A stretch of DNA of 64,000 nt from Halichoerus grypus (Eukaryota > Chordata > Mammalia > Carnivora > Phocidae): NCBI RefSeq assembly GCF_964656455.1, contig NC_135717.1:14030775-14094774 (forward strand), in the 5' to 3' direction. The notes below the pieces were generated by a model that searched no databases, was not told the DNA's origin, and saw only the letters and a list, made by a program, of their open reading frames with translations. The stretch's first letter is position 1, and each line of letters starts with the position of its first letter. The position numbers and the translations under genes are program-made. Below are positions 33,218 through 42,499 of this stretch, in pieces.

Positions 33218-33483
33218 ACAAATGAGAAGACATTTTATATTATAAAATACAAACACTTAATGTCACAAAAATGCCAATTATCTCAACATGAATATGTAAT
33301 TTATTGCAATTTCCCACTGGAAACACAAGCTTTTTTTTTATTGGTTGAAATTATCTTAATGTTCATTTTAAAGAACAAATGCTCAAGAAGAGCCAAGAAA
33401 GTCTGGAATAAAGAAGCTAATTAGGGGTAGTTTGCTCAATGATAGAGAGTAACACATAAGCATGTACTGGAAAACCATTTGAA

Positions 33484-33697
33484 AGCATCCTCAAACATTA
33501 GCATGCATCACAATCTCCTGGGACTACTTGTTAAAACAGTTCAAACAGATTGCTGGACCCTGCCCCACCCCCACCCCCCCAGCCGAGTTTCTGATCTACT
33601 AGGTCTGGGGTGGGGTTCAATAATTTGCATTTCTAACAAGTTCCCAGGTGAGGCTGATGCTGCTGGGTTACAGAATATTCTTTGAGAACTATTACTG
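33484..33697. mobile_element. MER5A-like hAT-Charlie element
   Basis: 'cctcaaacattagcatgcat', 'cacaatctcctgggactact', 'gagtttctgatctactaggt' and 'ctggggtggggttcaataat', then 'aacaagttcccaggtgagg', ending 'ctttgagaactatt'. The order and the inverted ends ('cctcaaa' / 'tttgaga') fit MER5A. Confidence 0.78.
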
Positions 33698-34174
33698 TAA
33701 CAAATCAACATAATATTGGCCAAAAAAAAGAGACAAACCAGTGGAATAGACAAGAAGCCAGTAACTAGCCTCATGCATATGAGTACTTAATAAATGACAA
33801 AGGATATCCATAAGGTGTGACTAAGAAAAATACGATGGGTAAAAGTTTGTATAATGTGGTCTCAAAGAAAATAAAATAGTGTGCGCACATTGCGTGTGTG
33901 TAAATGTATATTTTGTATATATGTACATGATGAATAAGGGTTGAGGGAAATGAAAAATGGGAGAGAAGGAATAGGAAGTTCAGTGAGAAGGAAAAGAATA
34001 AAGCAGCACTAAAAAATTGCCAATCTATATGATATTATCACAGATGCATTTACATAAAATTACACACGGCCATGATTAATGGTATGCTCAAATGGAGTTT
34101 GAGCTATGACTGAAAGACAATAGAAACTACATTCCAAAGTGAGATGCCAGACACTCCCATTTATCTTTCGCTGC

Positions 34175-34262
34175 ACAACTAAATGGCTACTATGTACGAA
34201 GCTCCAATCTGGGTGGGGAAGGAAATAAAGCTCTCTGGCTCGTGTAATTTACATTCTAGTGG
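34175..34262 (-). mobile_element. L2 LINE 3' end
   Basis: 'ggctactatgtacgaagctc' and 'gtgtaatttacattctagtg' follow the reverse complement of the L2 terminus. Confidence 0.55.
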
Positions 34263-34825
34263 ATCTGCACTGTGAAGCCTTTATCAAAAGGAAGGTGAGA
34301 GAAGCTTGTTACTGGGCTCTCAATGTTCACCCACATCACAGGGGTTGGCACCATTTTGGGGAGAGGATATTCGGCGAGAGCCACCAGCAGGCTGTGAGCT
34401 CTCCTTCCTGCAAAACAGGGGTGGGGGACACCTGCCCCTCCTCTCAAGCTTTGAGAAGGGTCCCCAGTGGGATTTCTGCAGCTCAAGCACAGAGCGGACT
34501 GTGGTCTCAGGTCTCCCTGGGGAATCTAACAGTCTCGCTAAGTGGTAGAGGACAGCATAGGAGAAGGAAGGAAGCTGATGGTCTTGGGTATTCTCCACTC
34601 CCAGAAGTTGTGGAAACAGGCAGAGGGACCACATCGCTTTTTCATCCTGAATGGGACACTTCTGAGCATGAAAGCATTATGCCGGGCAAACAGGCATACA
34701 CAGGATGGTCCTGGGCAAACTGAATGTGTGGCAAACAAGATGAGTTTCTCACGGGTCGGATGGGCCAAAGAGACAGAGCTGGTATGGGGTTGTCAGGGGC
34801 CACTGTAAAATGACAGAAAACATTT
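34263..34825. other. Unrecognised sequence
   Basis: GC-richer stretch with overlapping frames on both strands, up to 154 codons on the plus strand at 34259-34723. No domain is recognised, and the antisense frame of 104 codons over the same bases argues against coding. Confidence 0.4.
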
Positions 34826-35455
34826 ATGTTGGTTCCTACTCCTGGTTCCTGGCACTGAGCTTCTAAAACCTTGTAACTAAGAACAATAGGAGAGGTTTTT
34901 TTTGGTTCCAGTATTTGGTCTTTGAACCCATTTGCTGACATAGAGCTTATAAACCCTTGGGAATTTCCTGGGAGATAGGAGTGTCTTTTGTTCTAATGAG
35001 GTGACTCCTGGGATCTCCTGGGTGGCTTCAGAATGGGGGTTAGTCACCAGAAAGATCAAGCCATCAAAACCCCAATGAGATAGCACCTCACACCTGTTAG
35101 GATGTCTATTCTGAAAAAGACAAGAGATAACAAGTCTTGGCTAGGTTGTGGAGAAAAAGGAACACTTGTACATCGCTGGTGGGAATGTAAACTGAAATAG
35201 CCTCTAAGGAAAACAGTATGGAGGCTTCTCAAGAAAATAAAAACAGGACTACTGTATGATCCAGCAATCCCATTTCTGGGCGTATATCCGAAGGAAATGA
35301 AATCCCTATCTTGAAGAGATACCTGCTTTCTCATGGTCAATGCTGCATTATTCACAATAGCCAAATAGAGAAACAACCTAAGTGCCCCCAAATGTGGCAT
35401 ATACATATAAAATGGAATATTATTCAGCTTTTTAAAAAGAAGGATAGACTCAAAA

Positions 35456-36213
35456 TTGTTGAAAGACCTAAATGTGAGACAGGAGTCCATCAAAATCCTA
35501 AAGGAGAACACAGGCAGCAACCTCTTCGACCTCAGCCGCAGCAACTTCTTCCTAGAAACATTGCCAAAGGCAAGGGAAGCAAAGGCAAAAATCAACTATT
35601 GGGACTTAATCAGGATAAAAAGCTTTTGCACAGCAAAAGAAACAGTCAACAAAACCAAAAGACAACCGACAGAATGGGAGAAGATATTTGCAAATGACAT
35701 ATCAGATAAAGGGCTAGTATCCAAAATCTATAAAGAACTTATCAGACTCAACACCCAAAGAATAAATGATCCAATCAAGAAATGGGCAGAAGACAGGAGC
35801 AGACATTTTTCCAAAGAAGACATCCAAATGGCCAACAGACACATGAAAAAGTGCTCAACATCGCTCGGCATCAGGGAAATCCAAATCAAAACCTCAATGA
35901 GATATCACCTCACACCAGTCAGAATGGCTAAAATTAACAAATCAGGAAACGACAGATGTTGGCGAGGATGCGGAGAAAGGGGAACCCTCCTACACTGTTG
36001 GTGGAAATGCAAGCTGGTGCAGCCACTCTGGATAACAGTATGAGCTTCCTCAAAAAGTTGAAAATAGAGCTACCCTACAATCCAGCAATTGCACTACTGG
36101 GTATTTACCCCAAAGATACAAATGTAGGGATCCGAAGGGGTACATGCACCCCAATGTTTATAGCAGCAATGTCCACAATAGCCAAACTATGGAAAGAGCC
36201 AAGATGTCCATAG
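35456..36213 (+). pseudogene. LINE-1 ORF2 C-terminal remnant (frameshifted)
   Basis: The main open frame runs from 35456 to 36043 (195 codons), beginning with the first Met of the truncated copy rather than a real start. It includes [18 protein letters not shown] and the ORF2p C-terminal cysteine-rich motif read as [18 protein letters not shown]. It stops at 36043 by frameshift. The downstream sequence continues in another frame (35956-36213) with [20 protein letters not shown] and PKDTNVG, the expected next segment. The endonuclease and RT domains are absent because of 5' truncation. It cannot produce a working protein. Confidence 0.9.
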
Positions 36214-36240
36214 ACAGATGAATGGATAAAGAAGATGTGG

Positions 36241-36259
36241 TATATATATATATATATAC
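36241..36259. repeat. (TA)n microsatellite in L1
   Basis: About nine TA units following 'gaagatgtgg'. This site in L1 ORF2/3' sequence commonly expands. Confidence 0.85.
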
Positions 36260-36934
36260 AATGGAATATTATGCAGCCATCAAAAGGAATGAAATCTTGC
36301 CATTTGCAATGACATGGATAGAACTGGAGAGTGTTATGCTCAGCGAAATAAGTCAATCAGAGAAAGACATGTATCATATGATCTCACTGATATGAGGAAT
36401 TCTTAATCTCAGGAAACAAACTGAGGGTTGCTGGAGTGGTGGGGGGTGGGAGGGATGGAGTGGCTGGGTGATAGACATTGGGGAGGGTATGTGCTATGGT
36501 GAGCGCTGTGAATTGTGCAAGACTGTTGAATCTCAGATCTGTACCTCTGAAACAAATAATGCAATATATGTTAAGAAAAAAAAAAAAAGAAGAAGATAGC
36601 AGGAGGGGAAGAATGAAGGGGGGGGAAATCGGAGGGGGAGATGAACCATGAGAGACTATGGACTCTGAGAAACTGAGGGTTCCAGAGGGGAGGGGGTGGG
36701 GGGATGGGTTAGCATGGTGATGGGTATTAAAGAGGGCACGTTCTGCATGGAGCACTGGGTGTTATACGCAAACAATGAATCATGGAACACTACATCAGAA
36801 ACTAATGATGTAATGTATGGTGATTAACATAACAATTTTTTAAAAATTAAAAAATAAATAAATACAAAAAAAAATGAAAAGTTAAAAAATAAATAAATAC
36901 AAAAAAAAAATAAAATGAAAAGAAGGAAAGCCTG

Positions 36935-37141
36935 GGGCACCTGGGTAGCTCAGTCAGTTGAGCAGCTGACTCTTGGTTTCAGTTCAGGTCCTGGGATCGA
37001 GCCCTGTGTCAGGCTCTATGCTCAGCGGGAAGCCTGCTTGAGACTCTCTCCCTCTCCCTCTACCCGCCTCCCCCCTTCTGTGCTCCATCCCCTGCCTAAA
37101 AATAAATAAATAAATCTAAAAAAAAAAAAAAAAAAAAAAGG
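36935..37141 (+). mobile_element. Older-type SINEC at the tail of the younger L1
   Basis: Begins 'gggcacctgggtagctcagt', with the 'gactcttggtttcagttc' variant and the usual 'atgatct' segment missing ('ttcaggtcctgggatcgagc'). It ends in (aaat)n and a poly-A run of about 20. The target-site repeats 'gaaggaaagcctg' (36922-36934) and 'gaaggaaatcctg' (37142-37154) differ at one base. It is the innermost layer of the nest. Confidence 0.93.
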
Positions 37142-38256
37142 GAAGGAAATCCTGCCATTTGTGACCACACAGCTGAACTCGGAGGGCATTAAGCTGACTG
37201 AATTAAGCCAGAGAAAGACAGGTAACTGTACGCTATCACTTATATATGGAATCTAAAACAACAAAAAAGTCAAATTCATAGAAACAGAGAGCCGGATGGT
37301 GGCTGCCAGGGGCTGGGGGTGGGGGGTGGAGGAAATAGGGAGAATCTGGTAAGAGGGTACAACTTTCAGTTATAAGGGTAAGGTCTGATGATCAAATATA
37401 TATCAAAGTGACTATGGTTGACAACACTGTATTGTATAACTGAAATTTTCTAAAGGGTAAACCTTAAGTGTTTACACACGCACACACACATAGGTACATA
37501 TATATATATATATATGAGGCAATGGATGTGTTAATTGACACCTGGTGAGAATCCTTCACCATGTATACATATATCAAATCATCGTGTTAACGCACTTTAA
37601 ATGCATTATAACTTTATTTGTCAAATATATCTCAATAAAGCTGAAAAAAAGAGAAAGCAATGAAGAAAATGTTACTAACAAACAACCAAGCCATGATTAG
37701 GAGCTTGGAGCTTTCAGCCCCACATCCTCCAGGAAGGGAAGAGAGGTTGGAAATTGAGATCATGATCCATCATGCCTACATGATGAAGCCTCCCTAAAAA
37801 TCCCCGAAGTATGGGGTTTGGGGAGCTTCCAGGTTGGTGAACACATCTCTGTGCTGGGAGGGTGGCATATCCCAGCTCCGTGATAACAGATACTCCTGCA
37901 TTCGGGATGTTTCTGGACCTCACCCGAGGTATCTCTTCATCTGGCTGTTTATTTGTATCCTTTAAAGTATCTTTCCCAATAAATTGGCAATAGTCAGTAA
38001 ACTGTTTTCCTGGATCCTGTGAGCCCTGCTAGCAAATTATAGAACCCGAGGAGAAGGTCATGGGAATCCCAACTTAGAGCTGCCCCGAAATACAGGTGAC
38101 AGACAACCTGAGCTTACAATTGGCATCTGAATGGGGGGGGGAGGCAGTTGTGTGGGGCTGAACCCTTACCCTGTGAGATCTGATGATATGCCCAGGCAGT
38201 CAGTAACAGAAATGCCTGGTGTGGAAAACCCACACATCTCGTATCAGAAGTGCTGT

Positions 38257-40171
38257 GTGAGAGGAAAAGAGAAACAGGGAGATTTTCCTAGACAGCCACC
38301 CAGAGGGGACAAGGGACCTCAGTGCAGAGAAGGTAGAGGTACTACCCAAGTCCCCAGGGCTGGGGCAGAAGGAAGCGGCCGCTAGGATGGGGATGGATTT
38401 GCCTTGCCAAGGGACCTGGAGGGGAGAGGTCATGAGCGATGGAGGGCAGTGGTTGTTCTGGAAAACATGAAAATGCCCACATGAGAAAGCGGAGGCTTTA
38501 AGCAGATGCCAAGTCTGGAGAGCTGCTAGGAATGACCCCCTCTTCTTCGCTGTACCCCAGCTCCAGTCCTTGCTGGCTTTGAAACCACAGGTATGGAGCT
38601 GGAGGAAGAGCAAAGGGAGAACCATGTGGGAGAAGGACACGTCCACAGAGCTCCCTTCCTAACTGCCGACTCCCCACCCCCACCCCCAACCCCCAGCCCA
38701 AACCCGGGGCAGGGCGCTGGGAGAAATGGTGCCTTTAAATCCAATTTACAGTTCTGGTAAGACATGTTAACGACCGAACTGAGACTGTTATTCGACTTAA
38801 AGTAACCATAGCACAGAACATTTTTACTAAGAGTGACCAGAAAAATCCCACCATGTTTCCCCCACGATGATGGAAGAATAAAGTCCAGGGACATTGGGAG
38901 ACAGAAACAGAGTTGCCTTATTTCAAGAGTGCATTTGTTCAGTTTAAGAGTTATATAAAATCATAAAATCTTGAAATGAATTGCTGTAGAGAAAGATGAG
39001 ATGCATTTTTCTCTCCCCATCAGAAGAACGTTTTCTCTGTGCTCTGAGTCGGGGACGCCATATCTTGGGGGCCGTTAATGGCTGTAGAGTTTCGGCACCA
39101 AAAATGGGAGTGGTCTGGCATCCAGAAGATAACCCCGCCCACGTTGCCCTGTGAAGACTGTGGGAGAGGAGAAGGCCCTTGTAGGGGAAGGGAGAGAAAT
39201 TCTTGCTAGCAGTGGAAAGGCAGAAATGGTCTCCCCTGGGTACAAGCTTCTCTTCCAGAGGCTGAGAACGGCAGGACCTGTGGGGTCTCCACAGGTTGTA
39301 AAGATGTGGCCCCTCTTGTAGCTACTCTCCCAGACGGGGTGATTATAGGATGGCTGTCGGGCTGGCCTGTCTTTTCTCAAGCTTAGAGAGTGACAGCCAA
39401 ATGCAAAGGACATTGGAGTCCAAGAGATGCAGAGAGGAAGCTCCCAAACATCATCCCACAGCCACGGGGAGGAAGGTGATTATGGTGACTTTATAGAAGG
39501 GCTCCAGGTACCACTCGGGTTCTCACGCTTCAAGAGATTAGAAGGCACTCCTGAAACATGACTGAGATCGAATTTCTCGCCACTCCCGTGAGAGAGGCTT
39601 AGAACCTGATTAGATTTGAAGGTGAAGGGAATTAACAGCCCTTTGGGAAGACACCATATTTGGGCTATACCCATCTCTGCTCTGAATACAGATGGTAAAT
39701 GAAAGCCACACCAAGCAGAGGTGAGAGATTTTCACATTTTCCAACAATTGCTCAAGGCTGATTAATTTGATCCTTAAATTGAGCTCATCAACCAAAGGTA
39801 AGGCTGGGAAAAAAATTCACAGGGCGCTGTGCTAATTCCACATTCTATGGCACTCTGCTAGGGCTGATTTCTATTTCCTCTACCAGCTTCTATTCTGGCT
39901 CTGAAGGGATGTAATTGCTTCATCATTACTGATGAGTGCACTTCATTCTCCCTTTCTGTGGCCACATGGTTCCGGCCAGCCTCTAAATTCAGGAGTAGCC
40001 CAACGGTCAGCCCCCCTCCGGCGCACGCTCCTTTCCACCCCTTTTCTTCCTTCCCTTTCCTGCCCATCTGGCTCTCTGTTAAGGACTCTTGCATTTATCT
40101 CTCTGGTCCAACCCTGATGAGTTGGAAAGACCCACTCCTGTGTTTCTCCTTTACTCACCCCTACTACTACA
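38257..40171. other. Unrecognised sequence between two inverted ERVL-type LTRs
   Basis: If either LTR retained internal sequence it would be here, but I see no gag/pol-like frame. C-rich runs (38669-38700) and a NotI-type site gcggccgc (38376-38383) are the only features noted. Frames reach 148 codons on the minus strand (38200-38646), with overlapping frames in other phases and no domain. Confidence 0.45.
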
Positions 40172-40193
40172 CTCACAACACTCTGACCCCAGG

Positions 40194-41053
40194 TGTGTGG
40201 GTTTTCTCTCACACCAAGTGATTCTCTACAACACCAGCTGGTTGTCCTATAATCCAATTCCATTCCGACACTAACCAGAGTTAGCGCACACCCCGTAGCT
40301 TAAGGGGTCAACTCCACAAGAATGTCCCCCACTTTGGATGCCAAGTAGTAGATCCCGAGGTTACCCACAACTTTTATCCAACTTGGCCACAAATTGGAGG
40401 TTCCCATGAGCCCCCCATGTTGCACATAATTATTTGCTAGAACAGCTCACAGAACTCAGGGAAACACTTACTTATGTTTACCAGGTTATTATATAATAAA
40501 GATATGATAAAGTATATGGAGAACCGCCAGATGAAGAGACATGCAGGGTGAAGTCTGGAAGGGTCCTGAGCATAGACGTCTCTGTCCCCTTGGCATGTGA
40601 ATGCATTCACCAAACTGGAAGTTCTCCGAACCCTATACTTTTGGGATTTTTATAAAGGCTTCATCAATCATTAACTGATCGATGACCATGATCAATCATT
40701 AACTCAATTTCCAGCCCCACTCCCTTCCCCAGAGGATGGCACTGGGGCTGAAAGTTTCAAGCTTCTATGCATGGGTTGGCCTTTCTAGTGACCAGCCACC
40801 ATCCGGAACCCCCTCAAGAGTTGCTCAATAGAACAAAAGATGTTCCTACCACCGAGAAAATTCCAAGGGATTTAGGAGCTCCGAGTCAGGAAGCCAGGTC
40901 AAAGACTAAATATTAAAACAAAAGATGCTCCAAGTTCTCTCATCACTTAGGAAAATGACATGGGTTTTAGGAGTTCTGTGCCAGGAACCAGGGGCAGATA
41001 TTATACAGATATTATATAATACAGATATTATATAGATACTCTATTATTTCACA
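40194..41053 (-). mobile_element. ERVL-type LTR, inverted partner of 34830-38236
   Basis: On the plus strand it reads as the reverse complement: 'tgtgtgggttttctctcaca', 'gctagaacagctcacagaac', 'tcagggaaacacttactta', 'ccgccagatgaagagacatg', 'caccaaactggaagttctcc', 'gaaccctatacttttggga', 'cttaggaaaatgacatggg' and 'aggagttctgtgccagga'. It ends 'ttatttcaca', the complement of a TG start. Just outside its 3' end, 40172-40191 is the reverse complement of a Leu-type primer-binding-like sequence ('tggggtcagagtg'). Confidence 0.75.
40998..41045. repeat. Imperfect AT-rich tandem repeat
   Basis: About three copies of 'acagatattatata', with 'atattatacagatattatat' at the start. It lies at the U3 end of the inverted LTR. 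Confidence 0.8.
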
Positions 41054-41619
41054 TCTGAGTTCTAGACTTGTATGTAAAGCTGATTACTAAACTTCTCATT
41101 TGGGCATCTAATGACCGTCTCAAAATTAAATTCCAAACAATTCTTAAGCTCTCACATCCTCTAAAAATAACAAAAAACACTTTTAATTAAATAATCAACA
41201 ATAAAACACCTCCAAGCTCTTTCCCTCCCAGTCTTCTGCATTTCAGTATTGGTAATTCTATCCCACCAGCTGCTCTAGCCATTTCCTAGGAATGATTCTC
41301 CCTACTTCTCCTCCTTGCACCCCTCCAATCCAGTTCATCAGCATGTCCTGCTGTCTCCGCCTTTAAAACATCCCCAATCTGGCTCCTTCTCACCCCCTCC
41401 CCCACGACCCCAACACCACTTCTCTCTCCCTGGTCCCCAGACCTCAACTTCTCCCTCTTGGAGTCTGTCTTCCACTCATGAGCCACAATGACTCTGTAAA
41501 CACACAGGTTGGGTCATGGCGCTCCTTTGTTTAGAACATTCCGTGGTTTTGATTCACATTCAAATTAAAGGTCAATATCCTTACCTATAAGAATACTAGG
41601 TCCTACATAATCTGACCCC

Positions 41620-42101
41620 TGATTTAGTTTCCTGTTGCTGTTGTAACAAATTGCCCACATACTCAGTGCTTGAATAACACATATTTATTCTCTTATGACT
41701 TTGGAGGTTAGAAGTCTAAGATCAGGATGTCAGGAGGGCTGTGTTCCTTCTGGAGGACAAAGGGCAGAATCGGTTTTCTTGCCTTTTCCAGCTTTTCCAG
41801 GCTTCCCACATTCCTTGGCCCATGGCCCCTTCCTCCAACTTCAAAGACAAGAGCCCAGCATCTTCTTCTGACCTCTACCTCCTTCTATCTTGTCTCTATC
41901 TATCTAGCTCTCCTGCTTCCTTCCTACAAAGACCCTTGTCTTGACACTGGGCCCACCTGGAAAATCCAGGATAATCTCCCATCTAAAGGTCTTAACTTAA
42001 TGACAGCTACAAAGCCCCTTTTATCATGTAAGGTAACACAGCAGCAGGTTCCAGGGATGAGGACACGGACATTTTTGATGGGCCATTATTCAGCCTAATG
42101 T
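41620..42101 (-). mobile_element. MLT1-type (ERVL-MaLR) LTR inserted in L2
   Basis: Reverse complement of a MaLR LTR. The plus strand reads 'agtttcctgttgctgttgta', 'acaaattgcccacatactca', 'ctttggaggttagaagtcta', 'gcttcccacattccttggcc', 'gggcccacctggaaaatcca' and 'tcatgtaaggtaacacagca', and ends 'tgggccattattcagcctaa'. Nearly the full LTR length of about 480 bases is present. Confidence 0.85.
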
Positions 42102-42379
42102 CTGCTTAACTCCAACTGTGTCTCCTAATCCCCATCCCAACACTTTGGCCTCAGTCATACTGGCCATCTTGCCAATCTTGATATATTAAACTTGTTCTGG
42201 ATTGCTACTAATCTCTCAGAGAGATCTTCTTTTCCCATCCAGTTTGGAATAGGACCCCCTCCATATTTTATTCCCTCATTCGACTCATTCTTCATAGCAC
42301 TCATCAATGATCTATTATGTATTTACTTGATCATTTTTTCTTCCACCACACTAAGTTCTATGAGAACAGTGGTACGTGT

Positions 42380-42403
42380 ATACACACACACACACACACA
42401 CAC
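42380..42403. repeat. (CA)n microsatellite in L2
   Basis: About 11 CA units inside the L2 3' end. Confidence 0.9.
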
Positions 42404-42499
42404 GTACATACACTTTGTTCACTGTTGTATCTAGAAAAGTGTGTGGCACAATATATGTACTCAGAAGTAATTGATGCTGTAGGAATAAATGAATGAACC

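Larger units (their letters stand above)
32480..33970 (+). mobile_element. Old LINE-1 fragment, ORF2
   Basis: Diverged ORF2 text includes 'ggtgctgaaaagacatctga', 'tcctaacaaaaatcctca', 'gtaagttctagggaatgcag', then 'aggaataaatctgacaag' and 'ccagtggaatagacaagaag'. All frames are broken. It contains a 113-bp tandem duplication (32991-33217) and a MER5A-like insertion (33484-33697). Confidence 0.65.
35445..36917 (+). mobile_element. Younger carnivore LINE-1, 5'-truncated, inserted in the older L1
   Basis: Starts mid ORF2 and runs through the ORF2 C-terminus to a complete 3' UTR and A-rich tail. The UTR contains two near-repeated blocks: 'ctgagggttgctggagtggt' near 36420 and 'ctgagggttccagaggggag' near 36673. 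The end is 'gatgtaatgtatggtgatta', then (aaaat)-rich sequence. A 10-bp target-site duplication, 'aaaagaagga', lies at 35435-35444 and 36918-36927. Next to the neighbouring copies it is clearly the least diverged L1 in the window. Confidence 0.92.
35065..37670 (+). mobile_element. Older LINE-1 inserted in the ERVL-type LTR
   Basis: Left part 35065-35444 is the end of ORF2 ('ccaatgagatagcacctcac', 'ggttgtggagaaaaaggaac', 'cagcaatcccatttctgggc', 'ggaatattattcagctttt'). It resumes at 37142 with 'gaaggaaatcctgccatttg', 'gaattaagccagagaaagac', 'atggtggctgccaggggctg' and a 3' end 'atctcaataaagctgaaaa'. 'caagccat' at 35057-35064 and 37687-37694 is the core of a diverged target-site repeat. A (TA)n/(CA) tract lies at 37472-37515. 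It is interrupted by the younger L1 at 35445-36917. Confidence 0.82.
34830..38236 (+). mobile_element. ERVL-type LTR, split by an L1 nest
   Basis: Left part 34830-35064: 'tcctggttcctggcactgag', 'cttgggaatttcctgggaga', 'taggagtgtcttttgttcta'. Right part from about 37671: 'gatccatcatgcctacatga', 'gaagcctccctaaaaatccc', 'gagcttccaggttggtgaac', 'gctagcaaattatagaaccc' and 'gaggagaaggtcatgggaat', ending 'gtggaaaacccacaca'. Next comes 'gtatcagaagtg', resembling a tRNA-Leu-type primer binding site as in ERVL elements. The 5' end appears partly duplicated. A second, inverted copy of the family is at 40194-41053. Confidence 0.75.
41222..42498 (+). mobile_element. L2 LINE, split by an MLT1-type LTR
   Basis: Left part: 'gctgtctccgcctttaaaac', 'ggtcaatatccttacctata' and 'ctacataatctgacccct'. 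Right part after 42101: 'ctgcttaactccaactgtgt', 'ggcctcagtcatactggcc', 'ttcatagcactcatcaatga' and 'gaacagtggtacgtg', then a (CA)n tract and the L2 terminus 'ttgttcactgttgtatctag' and 'aataaatgaatgaa'. The L2 text is collinear across the LTR. Confidence 0.75.

Noticed and set aside
34259..34723. 154-codon plus-strand frame
   Set aside because: It begins in an L2 3' end and overlaps a 104-codon antisense frame. There is no recognisable protein.
35056..35595. 179-codon minus-strand frame
   Set aside because: It is antisense to the L1 ORF2 remnants and a shadow of L1 sequence.
38376..38383. NotI site gcggccgc as a CpG-island mark
   Set aside because: A single site without surrounding CpG density is not evidence of an island.
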